From contig NZ_UHIY01000001.1 of the NCBI RefSeq assembly GCF_900460525.1, positions 1,736,001-1,800,000 on the forward strand: a stretch of 64,000 nt of DNA. Direction: 5' to 3'. A program made the translations under genes and the position numbers. The stretch's first letter is position 1, and each line of letters starts with the position of its first letter. This DNA is from Yersinia kristensenii (GTDB lineage Bacteria; Pseudomonadota; Gammaproteobacteria; Enterobacterales; Enterobacteriaceae). Under the pieces are notes generated by a model. That model worked only from the letters and a program-made list of their open reading frames with translations, did not search any database and had not been told where the DNA came from. Below are positions 53,904 to 64,000 of this stretch, one piece after another.

Positions 53904-54853
53904 AGCACCGCTACTAGGTACGCGATAAACCCGCATAATAACAGAGCGCCCGCCATATGGCCGATTCGATGTTTACGCCCCAGACAAAGCACAGTAAATA
54001 TCACACTGACAACAAGCATGACCCAATAATCTCGTTGAAAAGCCTCGGGGTTGATATCACCCGGAGACAGCAGTGCGGGGACGCCTAACACAATGACAAT
54101 ATTAAAAATATTTGAACCGATGATATTGCCGACCGCCATATCATTTTCACCTTTTAGCGCACCGGCAATAAAGGTGGCCAGCTCAGGTAAGCTAGTACCA
54201 ATGGCAATGACAGTCAGCCCGATAACTAATTCACTGACACCCGCGACTCTGGCGATGACCGTAGCATTGTCTATTATCATTTTGGCTGAGAGTGGCAAAA
54301 TAATGAATGCCAGCACTAGCCATAATAATGCGACAGTATTACTGCTGTCTTGCGGCAGCTCAGCCAATTGCTCGCGAGTGAGAATATCATTTCCTTGCGA
54401 ATGGGCCAGGCGTGCGATTTTCAGTATCAGAATAATAAAAACCGCCGCCGCCAATAGCAAAATAACACCATCCCCCCGGCTAAGATGATTGTCAGCCAGC
54501 AGGAAACCACATAATACCGTCACGACCAACATCAAGGGTAATTCGCGCCGTACAATCTCTGAACGCACGGTCAGCGGGCGTATTAGGGCGGCACCGCCGA
54601 CAATCAGCAATAGATTGGTAATATTGGAGCCCAACACATTCCCGACGGCCATATCTGTTTGGTTATTCAGTGCCGCGGTTACTGATACAATCAGCTCCGG
54701 CAGTGAGGTGCCAATGCCAACAATGGTCATCCCAATAATGAGTGGTGGGATACCGAAAGAACGGGATAACACGGCAGCGCCATAAACTAATCGATCGGCG
54801 CCGTACACCAATAAAACTAAGCCAATGATTAATAGTGCTATCGCAAGAAACAT
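53894..54853 (-). CDS. yrbG: YrbG, Na+/Ca2+ exchanger-family transporter
   Basis: YrbG is an inner-membrane CaCA-family antiporter. The 319-residue product has ten predicted helices and the two inverted alpha-repeats GIGTSLPELIVS (near 45) and AIGTSLPELATF (near 210), each with NVLGSN/NIIGSN partners. ATG 54853 (MFLAIALLIIGLVLLVYG) has AAGGACT upstream and matches E. coli. The C-terminus LIP and stop fall inside an ERIC, and the protein ends about six residues before E. coli YrbG (325), consistent with truncation of the tail by the repeat. Confidence 0.94.
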   Translation of the reverse strand: MFLAIALLIIGLVLLVYGADRLVYGAAVLSRSFGIPPLIIGMTIVGIGTSLPELIVSVTAALNNQTDMAVGNVLGSNITNLLLIVGGAALIRPLTVRSEIVRRELPLMLVVTVLCGFLLADNHLSRGDGVILLLAAAVFIILILKIARLAHSQGNDILTREQLAELPQDSSNTVALLWLVLAFIILPLSAKMIIDNATVIARVAGVSELVIGLTVIAIGTSLPELATFIAGALKGENDMAVGNIIGSNIFNIVIVLGVPALLSPGDINPEAFQRDYWVMLVVSVIFTVLCLGRKHRIGHMAGALLLCGFIAYLVAVLIP

Positions 54854-54873
54854 GCAGAGTCCTTTATTAGTGA

Positions 54874-55000
54874 TATACCCGTCATGCTTCAAACCACAGA
54901 TGTGTTGGCTGTCTTCGCTCACCCCAGTCACTTACTCATGTAAGCTGTTGGGAATTCACTTAGTTGCCGCAGTCCTGTAACTCGAATTATTTAGGGTATA
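54874..55000. repeat. ERIC element between yrbG and mlaF
   Basis: A 127-base full-length ERIC with ends TATACCCGTCATGCTTCAAA and TTATTTAGGGTATA and the consensus core CTCACCCCAGTCACTTACT. It begins 20 bases upstream of the yrbG ATG, so it replaces most of the yrbG leader, and lies upstream of the mla promoter. Confidence 0.94.
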
Positions 55001-55160
55001 ATCCCGATCCATTGGCATAAACTCGTTGGTAAAAATCACTAAAAACGCGTTACGCTTTTTTTTACTTACCCCTAATTTTGACTGTGAGTGCCAGAAAAGT
55101 AAAACGTATGGCAACTTTGGCTACGAAAAAGCGTTAATAAGTTGTCAGAATACTTCCCAA

Positions 55161-55189
55161 TTGCGCTCGTTATCGCCATTTGCTGTAAC
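55161..55189 (+). promoter_or_regulatory. Candidate sigma-70 promoter for mlaFEDCB
   Basis: TTGCGC at 55161-55166 and TGTAAC at 55184-55189 are separated by exactly 17 bases, about 45 bases before the mlaF ATG. The -10 is a moderate match. The rest of 55001-55160 is AT-rich with no gene. Confidence 0.4.
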
Positions 55190-55233
55190 ATTGGCGCTAG
55201 ATGAGTCATAAAAGGCCTAAGGGACGAATGATA

Positions 55234-56037
55234 ATGAACCAACTGGCGTCGAATTTGATAGAGATCCGCGGGATGAGTTTTACCCGTGGTGAGCGCCCGA
55301 TATTCGCCGATATCAATATGACGGTTCCGCGCGGCAAAGTTACAGCGATTATGGGGCCTTCGGGGATCGGTAAAACCACTCTGTTGCGCCTAATTGGTGG
55401 GCAACTGGCACCGGATACCGGTGAAATCTGGTTTGATGGTGATAATATTCCGGCGCTTTCTCGCCAGCGTTTGTATGATGTGCGCAAGAAAATGAGCATG
55501 TTATTTCAATCGGGTGCGTTATTCACCGATTTAACCGTATTTGAGAATGTGGCTTTCCCATTACGTGAACATAGTCGCTTACCGGAAGAGTTGCTGCACA
55601 GCACGGTGATGATGAAGTTAGAGGCCGTAGGGTTGCGTGGTGCGGCTAACTTAATGCCCGCTGAGCTTTCTGGCGGTATGGCGCGTCGTGCCGCATTGGC
55701 GCGGGCTATTGCCCTTGATCCCGAATTGATTATGTTTGATGAGCCTTTTGTTGGTCAGGACCCTATCACCATGGGCGTACTGGTAAAACTGATTGATGAG
55801 CTGAATCATGCACTGGGGGTCACCTGCGTGGTGGTTTCCCACGATGTACCGGAAGTGCTAAGTATTGCTGATTATGCTTATATTGTTGCCGATCAGCATG
55901 TGATTGCTGAAGGAACACCAGAGCAGCTACAAGCCAATGATGATCAGCGGGTGCGTCAGTTCCTCGATGGTATTGCCGATGGGCCGGTGCCTTTCCGTTT
56001 CCCGGCGGGTGATTATAAAACTGAGCTGTTGGGCTAA
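55234..56037 (+). CDS. mlaF: MlaF, ATPase of the Mla phospholipid transporter
   Basis: MlaF with MlaE, MlaD and MlaB forms the inner-membrane complex that moves phospholipids between inner and outer membrane and keeps outer-leaflet asymmetry. The 267-residue product has Walker [10 protein letters not shown], signature [15 protein letters not shown] and Walker [14 protein letters not shown] pick the ATG at 55234 ([13 protein letters not shown]), aligning with E. coli, with AAGGGA nine bases upstream; the ATG six bases earlier is too close to that site. mlaE follows after 14 bases. Confidence 0.95.
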   Translation: MNQLASNLIEIRGMSFTRGERPIFADINMTVPRGKVTAIMGPSGIGKTTLLRLIGGQLAPDTGEIWFDGDNIPALSRQRLYDVRKKMSMLFQSGALFTDLTVFENVAFPLREHSRLPEELLHSTVMMKLEAVGLRGAANLMPAELSGGMARRAALARAIALDPELIMFDEPFVGQDPITMGVLVKLIDELNHALGVTCVVVSHDVPEVLSIADYAYIVADQHVIAEGTPEQLQANDDQRVRQFLDGIADGPVPFRFPAGDYKTELLG

Positions 56038-56051
56038 TAGATGGAGTATTC

Positions 56052-56834
56052 ATGTTAGTACAGGCATTGGCGTCTTTAGGCCGCCGGGGCATTAATGTCT
56101 GCGTATCCTTTGGTCGCGCAGGTTTAATGCTGTTTAATGCACTGGTTGGCCGGCCTGAGCCGCGAAAACAGTGGCCGTTATTGGTCAAGCAGCTGTATAG
56201 CGTTGGGGTGCAATCTTTACTGATTATTGTGGTTTCCGGTCTGTTTATCGGTATGGTTTTGGGCTTGCAGGGCTTTTTGATCCTCACCACATACAGTGCA
56301 GAAGCCAGCCTCGGGATGATGGTTTCTTTATCATTACTGCGGGAATTGGGGCCAGTAGTGACGGCGCTGCTGTTTGCTGGCCGGGCCGGTTCTGCCCTGA
56401 CGGCAGAAATTGGCCTAATGAAAGCCACTGAACAGATTTCCAGCTTGGAAATGATGGCGATTGATCCCCTAAGGCGAGTGGTTGCTCCTCGGTTCTGGGC
56501 CGGGCTTATCAGTATGCCACTATTGACGGCTATTTTTGTCGCGGTGGGTATCTGGGGCGGCTCAGTGGTCGGTGTCGACTGGAAAGGAATCGACAGCGGT
56601 TTCTTCTGGTCTGCGATGCAAAGTGCCGTCGAGTGGCGCACAGATTTACTGAATTGCCTGATTAAGAGCCTGGTATTTGCCATTACCGTGACTTGGATTG
56701 CGCTGTTCAATGGGTATGATGCGGTCCCAACATCTGAGGGGATCAGCCGGGCAACGACCCGTACTGTGGTGCATTCATCACTGGCGGTATTGGGATTAGA
56801 TTTTGTGCTGACAGCACTGATGTTTGGGAACTGA
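56052..56834 (+). CDS. mlaE: MlaE, permease of the Mla transporter
   Basis: A 260-residue MlaE/YrbE-family permease with about five membrane helices and an N-terminal amphipathic helix. Conserved segments include [46 protein letters not shown] and the cytoplasmic coupling helix [18 protein letters not shown]. It forms the dimeric core of MlaFEDB. Confidence 0.95.
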   Translation: MLVQALASLGRRGINVCVSFGRAGLMLFNALVGRPEPRKQWPLLVKQLYSVGVQSLLIIVVSGLFIGMVLGLQGFLILTTYSAEASLGMMVSLSLLRELGPVVTALLFAGRAGSALTAEIGLMKATEQISSLEMMAIDPLRRVVAPRFWAGLISMPLLTAIFVAVGIWGGSVVGVDWKGIDSGFFWSAMQSAVEWRTDLLNCLIKSLVFAITVTWIALFNGYDAVPTSEGISRATTRTVVHSSLAVLGLDFVLTALMFGN

Positions 56835-56838
56835 GTCG

Positions 56839-57381
56839 ATGCAAACGAAGAAAAGTGAAATCTGGGTAGGGGCATTTATACTGATTGCTATTCTGGCCGT
56901 CGTATTCCTCTGCTTGAAAGTGGCAGATATCAAATCAGTGGGTAATCAGCCGACGTATCGGATTTATGCTAATTTTGACAATATTGGTGGCTTGAAAAAC
57001 AATTCGCCAGTCAAAATTGGCGGGGTTGTGGTGGGCCGAGTCGCTGATATTACGCTGGATACTAAAAATTACAGCCCGCGTGTGGCGATAGATATCCAGC
57101 AGCGCTATAACCATATCCCGGACACCAGCTCACTGGCGGTACGCACTTCCGGTTTATTGGGCGAGCAGTTCTTGGCGCTCAATGTCGGTTTTGAAGACCC
57201 GGATATGGGCACCAGTATTTTGAAAGATGGTGGCGTCATTCAAGACACGAAATCTGCATTGGTTCTGGAAGACCTTATCGGTCAGTTCTTGTACAAGAGC
57301 GGCGGTGATGGTAATTCTGATGCGCCAGCCAGCGAACCGGCACCAGCCAATAGCAGCTCACCTGCTACTCAACATCCTTAA
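56839..57381 (+). CDS. mlaD: MlaD, MCE-domain substrate-binding protein
   Basis: MlaD is anchored by one N-terminal helix (about 8-27) and forms a hexameric MCE ring in the periplasm with a hydrophobic pore for phospholipids. The 180-residue product has the MCE domain ([26 protein letters not shown]) and a low-complexity Ala/Pro/Ser tail. Start ATG 56839 ([11 protein letters not shown]) matches E. coli; upstream in-frame codons overlap the mlaE end and are not conserved. Confidence 0.95.
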   Translation: MQTKKSEIWVGAFILIAILAVVFLCLKVADIKSVGNQPTYRIYANFDNIGGLKNNSPVKIGGVVVGRVADITLDTKNYSPRVAIDIQQRYNHIPDTSSLAVRTSGLLGEQFLALNVGFEDPDMGTSILKDGGVIQDTKSALVLEDLIGQFLYKSGGDGNSDAPASEPAPANSSSPATQHP

Positions 57382-57392
57382 GAGGGTATCGA

Positions 57393-58016
57393 ATGTTTAA
57401 ACGTTTACTTATGGTCGCGTTGTTGGTGGTAGCCCCATTGGCTAATGCTGTCGATCAAACCAACCCATACCGTCTGATGGATGAAGCCGCGCAAAGAACC
57501 TTTACGCGCCTGAAAACCGAACAAGCTAACATTAAACAAAATCCTGAATATTTGCGCACTATTGTACGCGAAGAGTTATTGCCATTTGTTCAGATTAAAT
57601 ATGCTGGCGCATTGGTGCTGGGCAGCTATTACAAAGCCGCCACCCCGGCACAGCGCGAAGCCTACTTCAATGCATTCAGTCAATATTTGGAACAAGCATA
57701 TGGCCAGGCCTTGGCGCTATATCACGGCCAAACTTACGATGTTGCACCAGACCAGCCATTGGGTGATGCCAATATCGTCGCCATTCGTGTGACCATCCTT
57801 GACCCTAATGGCCGCCCTCCGGTACGTTTAGATTTCCAGTGGCGTAAAAACAGCCAAACCGGTAACTGGCAGGCGTATGACATGATAGCCGAAGGGGTTA
57901 GCATGATCAGCACCAAGCAAAATGAGTGGGCCTCTATCCTGCGTCAGAAAGGGGTTGATGGTTTGACTCAGCAGTTGCTTATTGCAGCGAAACAGCCGAT
58001 AACTTTAGATAAGTAG
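57393..58016 (+). CDS. mlaC: MlaC, periplasmic phospholipid shuttle
   Basis: MlaC ferries phospholipid between MlaA-porin at the outer membrane and MlaFEDB. The 207-residue precursor has a signal peptide ([19 protein letters not shown]) and a Tol-Ttg2 fold, with [20 protein letters not shown] conserved. The stop is five bases before the mlaB ATG. Confidence 0.95.
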   Translation: MFKRLLMVALLVVAPLANAVDQTNPYRLMDEAAQRTFTRLKTEQANIKQNPEYLRTIVREELLPFVQIKYAGALVLGSYYKAATPAQREAYFNAFSQYLEQAYGQALALYHGQTYDVAPDQPLGDANIVAIRVTILDPNGRPPVRLDFQWRKNSQTGNWQAYDMIAEGVSMISTKQNEWASILRQKGVDGLTQQLLIAAKQPITLDK

Positions 58017-58021
58017 TGATT

Positions 58022-58327
58022 ATGGCGGATGAACTGAATTGGCAGTCGCAGCAGGAAACGCTGATACTGCAAGGTGAATTGGATCGCGAAACGCTGCTAC
58101 CTTTATGGCAACAGCGCGATGCATTGTTGGCCGATAAAACGCGTATTGATGTTAGCCAATTACAGCGTGTTGATTCCTCCGGTCTGGCGCTGCTGGTCCA
58201 TTTTCGTGAACTGCGCAGTAAACAGGGTGTCTCATTAGCGATTACCGGTGTCAGCGACCGGTTGTCTACCTTGATTGAACTGTACAATTTGCAGGATGTC
58301 ATCCCGGTAGAAACGGCCAGTATCTAG
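58022..58327 (+). CDS. mlaB: MlaB, STAS-domain subunit of the Mla complex
   Basis: MlaB is a cytoplasmic STAS protein that binds MlaF and is needed for complex assembly and activity. The 101-residue product has the STAS signature IDVSQLQRVDSSGLALLVHF; the key Thr of E. coli (VDTGG) is Ser here. ATG 58022 is chosen over a GTG six bases upstream that overlaps the mlaC stop. A terminator follows after about 65 bases. Confidence 0.93.
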   Translation: MADELNWQSQQETLILQGELDRETLLPLWQQRDALLADKTRIDVSQLQRVDSSGLALLVHFRELRSKQGVSLAITGVSDRLSTLIELYNLQDVIPVETASI

Positions 58328-58390
58328 CGATGAGAATTAAGTTAGCGGCCTTTTGTGTCGCCTATTGCTAAAGCAAAAAAGCTAAAGTTT

Positions 58391-58428
58391 TTAAGCCCCT
58401 GAGCGTAATCACGAAACAGGGGCTTTTC
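58391..58428 (+). terminator. Terminator after mlaB
   Basis: AAGCCCCTG at 58393-58401 pairs with CAGGGGCTT at 58417-58425, followed by TTCTTT. The mla operon probably ends here, with ibaG-murA started separately or by read-through. Confidence 0.8.
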
Positions 58429-58502
58429 TTTAGTTTCAGAGAAAGCCGTATTCCACTAATATGTTCAATTGATTACGATCCTCTTAAAATAGAATGAATC
58501 TT

Positions 58503-58757
58503 ATGGATACTAACGAAATTAAAGACGTGCTGATGCAAGCATTGGCATTACAAGAAGCGCATGTTACCGGTGATGGCAGCCACTTTCAGGTGATTGCTGT
58601 GGGTGAGTTGTTTGTTGATATGAGTCGTGTGAAAAAGCAGCAGGCGGTGTATGCGCCGCTGATGGAATATATTGCTGATAACCGTATTCATGCCTTATCC
58701 ATTAAGGCCTATACGCCACAAGAGTGGCAGCGGGATCGCAAACTAAACGGTTTTTGA
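58503..58757 (+). CDS. ibaG: IbaG, BolA-family protein
   Basis: IbaG is a BolA-like protein that pairs with the monothiol glutaredoxin Grx4 to bind an iron-sulfur cluster. The 84-residue product has the BolA signature [17 protein letters not shown] and [34 protein letters not shown] 58503 ([10 protein letters not shown]) gives the E. coli length; an ATG nine bases upstream lies in the same frame. Located directly upstream of murA, as in E. coli. Confidence 0.95.
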   Translation: MDTNEIKDVLMQALALQEAHVTGDGSHFQVIAVGELFVDMSRVKKQQAVYAPLMEYIADNRIHALSIKAYTPQEWQRDRKLNGF

Positions 58758-58861
58758 TGCTGTTGGCTTCAGGATTGCCTACAGGTTTGTCAGGCTGTGT
58801 CTCAAGCGGGCAGTGAATTCGAATTTGTCGATCAGTATTTTGACGATAACCAGTATTTTGA

Positions 58862-60145
<1,284 letters not shown>

Positions 60146-60164
60146 GTTTTTCTAGCCGCCCTAT

Positions 60165-60203
60165 AAAAAATGCCAGCCGGTGATATTAGGCTGGCATTTT
60201 TTT
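60165..60203. terminator. Bidirectional terminator between convergent murA and degS
   Basis: ATGCCAGCC (60170-60178) pairs with GGCTGGCAT (60189-60197), with six A residues before and seven T residues after. It works as a rho-independent terminator for both strands. Confidence 0.92.
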
Positions 60204-60236
60204 GCAATTAATGCAGTCGGTTAGGCTATACAAGCC

Positions 60237-61331
60237 CTATGACAACGGCGCTGGCTGTTGTTCAAGGAGCTCATTTTGATCCAATTCGGTAATAGTAATT
60301 TGTGCTGTGATTTGCTGGCCATTGCGTAATAATAAGACTGGGATTGTGGTTCCCGGACGAATTTCTGCCACCTGATCCATGGTTTCTATCACGGACGTCG
60401 CAGGCTTATTATTAACGCTTAGAATAATATCACCCACCTGCAAGTCAGCATTCGCTGCTGGGCCATTTGGCGATATCTTATTCACCTTAATGCCATGTAT
60501 TCGGTCGCCATTATTACCGCTGGCATTGAATGGTGGATACTCCTCGCCGGTAATACCAATATAGCCGCGGATCACCCGCCCATCACGAATCAGTTTTTCC
60601 ATTACTTTGGTGGCAAGCGCGGTCGGAATGGCAAAACCGATGCCTTCCGGAGTTTCCCCATTGCTACTTTTATCAAATGAAAGTGTGTTGATCCCCACCA
60701 ACTCGCCAAGAGTATTGACCAGTGCTCCCCCGGAATTACCCTGATTAATGGAGGCATCTGTTTGGAGGAAATTTTGTCGGCCAGAAGAACTCAAACCAAT
60801 ACGCCCGGTGGCACTGATAATTCCCTGAGTGACGGTTTGTCCAAGATTATAGGGGTTGCCAATGGCCAGCACGACATCACCAATATGTGGCGTCCGGTTA
60901 ATATTAATCGGAATAACCGGCAGGTTGACGGCATCAATTTTCAACACAGCTAAATCAGTCAGGTTATCTGAACCGACCAACAAGGCTTCAGAGATACGGC
61001 CATTTTGTAATGCGACAATGATTTGTTCTGCATTATTGATAACGTGTTTATTGGTCAGGATATAACCCTTATCACTCATGATAACGCCAGAACCTAAGGT
61101 TCGAATGGCTAATCCTTCCTGATTAGGGCTTAGGCTACGGTTATAAACATTAACAACTGCAGGGGCAGCCCTACGCACAGCTTGGTTATAACTGACTGGA
61201 GCCTCTTCATCTACGCGATCACCATTGCCCGAAAAAAAGTGACCGGGGCTGCGGAGCATAGGGATTGCGACCAGCAAGATACCGGCAACAATTAGCCCCA
61301 AAATAATAGAACGCAATAGCTTAAGAAACAT
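60237..61331 (-). CDS. degS: DegS, envelope-stress sensing protease
   Basis: DegS senses unfolded outer-membrane porin C-termini through its PDZ domain and cleaves RseA, releasing sigma-E. The 364-residue product has one N-terminal membrane anchor (about 7-25), a trypsin-like domain with triad H96 (LTNKHVIN), D126 (NLTDLAVL) and S200 (NQGNSGGALV), and one PDZ domain (about 258-350). I start at ATG 61331 (MFLKLLRSIILG), matching E. coli; 29 codons open upstream are not conserved. Its C-terminal tail is longer than that of E. coli DegS (355). Confidence 0.95.
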   Translation of the reverse strand: MFLKLLRSIILGLIVAGILLVAIPMLRSPGHFFSGNGDRVDEEAPVSYNQAVRRAAPAVVNVYNRSLSPNQEGLAIRTLGSGVIMSDKGYILTNKHVINNAEQIIVALQNGRISEALLVGSDNLTDLAVLKIDAVNLPVIPININRTPHIGDVVLAIGNPYNLGQTVTQGIISATGRIGLSSSGRQNFLQTDASINQGNSGGALVNTLGELVGINTLSFDKSSNGETPEGIGFAIPTALATKVMEKLIRDGRVIRGYIGITGEEYPPFNASGNNGDRIHGIKVNKISPNGPAANADLQVGDIILSVNNKPATSVIETMDQVAEIRPGTTIPVLLLRNGQQITAQITITELDQNELLEQQPAPLS

Positions 61332-61419
61332 GAAGTCTAAGGCATGAATGAATAGGTAACCGGAGGATAGCATGAGTTTGGCGGACACAGCATTGTGCTG
61401 TGTCCGATTTTTCTGCAAA

Positions 61420-62793
61420 TTAGCGGATTAATAGATAAATATTCTCTTCACCGCGCACAATATTCAGTGCAATCACAGCGGGTTTAGCTTCAATAGCTTT
61501 GCGTAACTCGGCGATATCTTTCACTCGCACACGGTTTACGGCAATAATCACATCGTCTTTCTGCAAGCCCGATTGCGCTGCCGGTGAGCCTTTGGTGACG
61601 TTTTCAACTTTGACACCCTTGCTGCCACCCTTGATTTCGCCATTGCTCAGCGATGCACCTTGCAATGAGGGCGATAAGGTATCAGCACTGGTCGATGTTG
61701 GGCTACTGTTCTCCAGCGTTACAGCCACTTCAAGCGGTTTGCCATCACGCAATAAACCGACTTTAATGGTTTTGCCCGGCCCGGTAGTGCCTACTTTGGC
61801 ACGTAACTCAGCAAAGCTGCTAACGGGCTTGCCATCGACGGAAACCAATACGTCGCCCGCTTTGATACCGGCTTTAGAGGCCGCTGATTTTGGCAGCACT
61901 TCACTGACAAAAGCGCCGCGCTGTGCATCAATGTTAAAGGCTTTCGCCATATCAGCGGTCATTTCACTACCACGAATACCCAGTAGGCCGCGTTTCACTT
62001 CGCCAAATTCAATTAACTGTTGGCTGAGGTTTTGCGCCATATTACTTGGAATGGCGAAGCCGATACCGATGTTACCGCCACCTGGCGCCAGAATAGCGGT
62101 GTTAATCCCGATCAATTCGCCGTTCAGGTTAACTAGCGCACCACCGGAGTTACCCCGGTTGATAGAGGCGTCGGTCTGAATAAAGTTTTCTAACCCTTCC
62201 AGATTCAAACCACTACGGCCCAGTGCGGAAATGATACCGGAGGTCGCGGTCTGCCCGAGACCAAATGGGTTGCCCACGGCGACGGCAAAATCACCGACTC
62301 GCAGGTTATCGGAATCTGCAATTTTAATTGCTGTCAGGTTTTTGGCATCAGTTAGCTGCAATAAAGCGATATCAGTTTGTTCATCACGGCCCAGCAATTT
62401 GGCATCATATTCACGGCCATCATTGAGCTGGACACGAATTTTATCCGCGTTATTGATCACGTGGTTATTGGTCAGCACATAACCTTTTTCCGCGTTAATG
62501 ATGACGCCAGATCCCAAACCTTCAAATGGGCGATTGCTCTCTTTGCCCGTTGGCGCATTTGGGCCAAAGAAGAATTTGAACTCTTCCGGCAAACGTTGCT
62601 GCTGCACCTGAGTGCCCGATACGTGAACGCTAACAACCGCAGGCAACACTTTCTCTAGCATAGGTGCCAGACTTGGGACTGATTGCCCGGCGACTGCCGC
62701 CGGAAGAGCCGCTGCGCTCACCATAGGAACAGACGCGAGGCCTAAGCCGACACTCATTGCCAGCGCACTAAGAAATAATGATTTTTTCTTCAT
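61420..62793 (-). CDS. degQ: DegQ, periplasmic HtrA-family protease-chaperone
   Basis: DegQ degrades and refolds unfolded periplasmic proteins as oligomeric cages. The 457-residue precursor has a signal peptide (LFLSALAMSVGLGLASVPMVSA), the triad H111 (LTNNHVINN), D141 (EQTDIALLQ) and S216 (NRGNSGGALV), and two PDZ domains (about 260-345 and 365-455). ATG 62793 (MKKKSLFLS) matches the family; six further codons upstream are not conserved. It lies 88 bases upstream of degS, the typical pair. Confidence 0.95.
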   Translation of the reverse strand: MKKKSLFLSALAMSVGLGLASVPMVSAAALPAAVAGQSVPSLAPMLEKVLPAVVSVHVSGTQVQQQRLPEEFKFFFGPNAPTGKESNRPFEGLGSGVIINAEKGYVLTNNHVINNADKIRVQLNDGREYDAKLLGRDEQTDIALLQLTDAKNLTAIKIADSDNLRVGDFAVAVGNPFGLGQTATSGIISALGRSGLNLEGLENFIQTDASINRGNSGGALVNLNGELIGINTAILAPGGGNIGIGFAIPSNMAQNLSQQLIEFGEVKRGLLGIRGSEMTADMAKAFNIDAQRGAFVSEVLPKSAASKAGIKAGDVLVSVDGKPVSSFAELRAKVGTTGPGKTIKVGLLRDGKPLEVAVTLENSSPTSTSADTLSPSLQGASLSNGEIKGGSKGVKVENVTKGSPAAQSGLQKDDVIIAVNRVRVKDIAELRKAIEAKPAVIALNIVRGEENIYLLIR

Positions 62794-63037
62794 TGATTTA
62801 AACTCTCTCAATACCTAACGGTGAATGAATAGGGTAGATGGCTGCTACAGGCCCGTTATAAATTCAGACTCTGAATGAGCTAAAAAATTCACTTATTTCA
62901 AAAGGCTACTGCTGTGCTAAAAATAAGCACCCTAAGATGTCACTTGATATAGGGGTTAGCGTAAAGCAATTCAAGGAGAGGTAGGTATAGAAGTGTAAAT
63001 GTGCTGACTACGGCGGTGAGCGCCGCAGTCAGCTTGA
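62794..63037. other. degQ upstream region
   Basis: With the following ERIC (63038-63238) this makes a 459-base stretch without a gene between zapG and degQ. The 244 bases next to degQ should contain its promoter. A small GC stem GCGGTGAGCGCCGC lies at about 63013-63026. I see no confident operator. Confidence 0.4.
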
Positions 63038-63238
63038 TATCCCCGTCATACTTCAAGCAGCATGTGCGTTGGTTACACTCAATAACCCGAATTACTTACC
63101 ACAGTAAGCTCATCGGGATGAATGAGCTTCCTCCTTGAGGCTCACCCTGCGGGCTAGCATAAATGCTGTTCAAATCGGTTCCCGACCGATTTGTATATCG
63201 CTTGCCGCTTTCCTGCAACTCGAATTATTTAGGGTATA
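63038..63238. repeat. ERIC element with ~76-bp internal insertion (copy 2)
   Basis: A 201-base ERIC derivative between zapG and degQ. The termini are typical, but the core is diverged (CTCAATAACCCGAATTACTT). The insertion at about 63120-63196 shares the run from CTTGAGGCTCACCCTGCGGG through CGACCGATTTGT with the copy at 16673-16875, including both small hairpins. Confidence 0.9.
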
Positions 63239-63252
63239 GATAGAAGTTTAGC

Positions 63253-63657
63253 TCAGTCCCGAGTCTGATGTTCCGGACGCAGTAAACCGGATGCTCCTTC
63301 GGAGTAATCACGAGGTGGCATTTTGACCGGTGCTTGATCATTATCCGCTTCGGATTCCGTCAGACGGTAGCGGAACGGATTATCTTGCATTGGCAAGTCT
63401 GGCAACAAGTTATTGGAGCTTTTCGCCATATGCTGATAAAGCTGGCGATAGTCACGAGCCATGTTATCGAGCAACTCGGCACTGCGGGCAAAATGCCCAA
63501 CCAGTTCCTGACGGTATTCCTCTAGATCTGATTTACTCTTCTCCAGCTCATTTTGCAGCACTTGCTGCTGACGCAATTTACGGTTGCCAAAGCGCATAGC
63601 CACCGCGCCAATCACAATACCAACAACCAACCCAATAAGCGCATACTCCCAGGTCAT
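63253..63657 (-). CDS. zapG: ZapG (YhcB), cell-division/envelope membrane protein
   Basis: ZapG (YhcB, DUF1043) is a tail-like inner-membrane protein linked to division and envelope growth. The 134-residue product has one N-terminal membrane helix (about 4-22, YALIGLVVGIVIGAVAMRF), a coiled coil (about 26-75) and a conserved DNPFRYRL motif, followed by a variable charged C-terminus. Its neighbours zapE (divergent) and degQ match the E. coli order. Confidence 0.95.
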   Translation of the reverse strand: MTWEYALIGLVVGIVIGAVAMRFGNRKLRQQQVLQNELEKSKSDLEEYRQELVGHFARSAELLDNMARDYRQLYQHMAKSSNNLLPDLPMQDNPFRYRLTESEADNDQAPVKMPPRDYSEGASGLLRPEHQTRD

Positions 63658-63879
63658 AATGACTCCTTTTTTGACTTCATTGTTCAGCAGGGCTTTTTCA
63701 CTTAATAATACCCACTATAACCGTTAACCTTGCAGGAGTGGAATCCTGATGCAACATTGCCTATGGTTATCAGGATTTTTCCGCAGTGGCAGTGTCGGTA
63801 AATGCTGCGATTGCCCGATAAATCAGCAATAAAGTACCACAAAAGTAGATAACTATTTTATCAGGGATTGTTGATAAAC
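63658..63879. promoter_or_regulatory. zapG/zapE divergent region
   Basis: A 222-base divergent gap with no gene. It must hold promoters for both directions. AT-rich blocks lie at 63700-63720 and 63830-63880. No operator recognised. Confidence 0.35.
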
Positions 63880-64000
63880 ATGCAACCGAGTTCACCTATA
63901 GCACTTTACCAGCAGGCAATTGATGCTGGCGATTATCAAGCTGATGACGTCCAACGGCGCACCGTCGCACGGCTGGACACTCTTTATCAGGCGCTAAATC
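63880..64000 (+). CDS. zapE: ZapE, cell-division ATPase (partial, 3' end outside window)
   Basis: Only the first 40 codons are present: the frame begins MQPSSPIALYQQAIDAGDY and includes DDVQRRTVARLDTLYQAL, which matches the N-terminus of ZapE (YhcM), an AFG1-like ATPase that acts on FtsZ and also links to Oxa1-type insertion. The P-loop lies beyond the window. Identification rests on this segment and on the zapG/degQ neighbourhood. Confidence 0.88.
   Translation, partial: MQPSSPIALYQQAIDAGDYQADDVQRRTVARLDTLYQALN

Noticed and set aside
55820..56875. A 351-codon open frame antisense to mlaF/mlaE
   Set aside because: Spans the junction of two certain genes on the other strand; composition is that of a reverse-complement artefact (Pro/Thr/Ser-rich).

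Overview
The window is chromosomal DNA from an enterobacterium, almost certainly a Yersinia. Three things point there: gene order and protein identity very close to Escherichia coli/Yersinia over whole blocks, seven ERIC-type palindromic repeats (two carrying the same ~76-bp insertion) plus a second, related palindrome family, and the joining of blocks that are separate in E. coli. There is no rRNA, tRNA, transposase, integrase or CRISPR array. Two genes run off the ends: msrP at the left and zapE at the right.

Layout. 0-9 kb: msrP (partial) and acuI on the minus strand, then csrD and the cell-shape operon mreB-mreC-mreD with maf (yhdE) and rng (RNase G) on the plus strand. 9-15 kb: yhdP (lipid-transport AsmA-like protein), a nitrilase-family amidase, and tldD. 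15-21 kb: the aromatic-acid efflux locus aaeR / aaeX-aaeA-aaeB and a GabD-type aldehyde dehydrogenase. 21.9-25.8 kb: an exported barnase-type ribonuclease with its barstar inhibitor, darP (yjgA), pmbA/tldE (partner of tldD), cytochrome b562 and rnk.

26.2-35.8 kb is the accessory region. Eight same-strand genes (PRD protein, glycine-rich SFCGS protein, DUF4312, DUF4311 and DUF4310 proteins, metallohydrolase, DgaE-like PLP enzyme, DgaF-like KDGP aldolase) are followed by a periplasmic beta-propeller lactonase and a LicR/MtlR-type PRD regulator with EIIB-like and EIIA domains. No sugar kinase and no recognisable PTS transporter are present, although the enzymes look built for a phosphorylated sugar acid. 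I regard this as the best candidate for a poorly described system: a non-canonical uptake and catabolic pathway for an amino-sugar acid or its conjugate. A higBA toxin-antitoxin pair with a readable operator/promoter closes the region.

35.8-45.9 kb: mgtA with a probable mgtL leader peptide, treR with treB-treC and a perfect TreR operator, ridA, and pyrBI with a pyrL leader peptide and attenuator; an ERIC lies between attenuator and pyrB. 45.9-46.65 kb has no convincing gene but is dense in hairpins and repeats and sits at a junction between two conserved blocks. 46.65-58.8 kb is the envelope/nitrogen block: npr-rapZ-ptsN-hpf-rpoN-lptB-lptA-lptC-kdsC-kdsD-yrbG (listed in the reverse of transcription, minus strand) divergent from mlaFEDCB-ibaG-murA (plus strand). 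The end holds degS, degQ and zapG (minus) and the start of zapE (plus).

Functional threads: envelope building (mre, murA, kds, lpt, mla, yhdP), envelope stress proteolysis (degS, degQ), and nitrogen-PTS control (rpoN, ptsN, npr, rapZ). Comparisons with E. coli proteins are from memory, not from a search.
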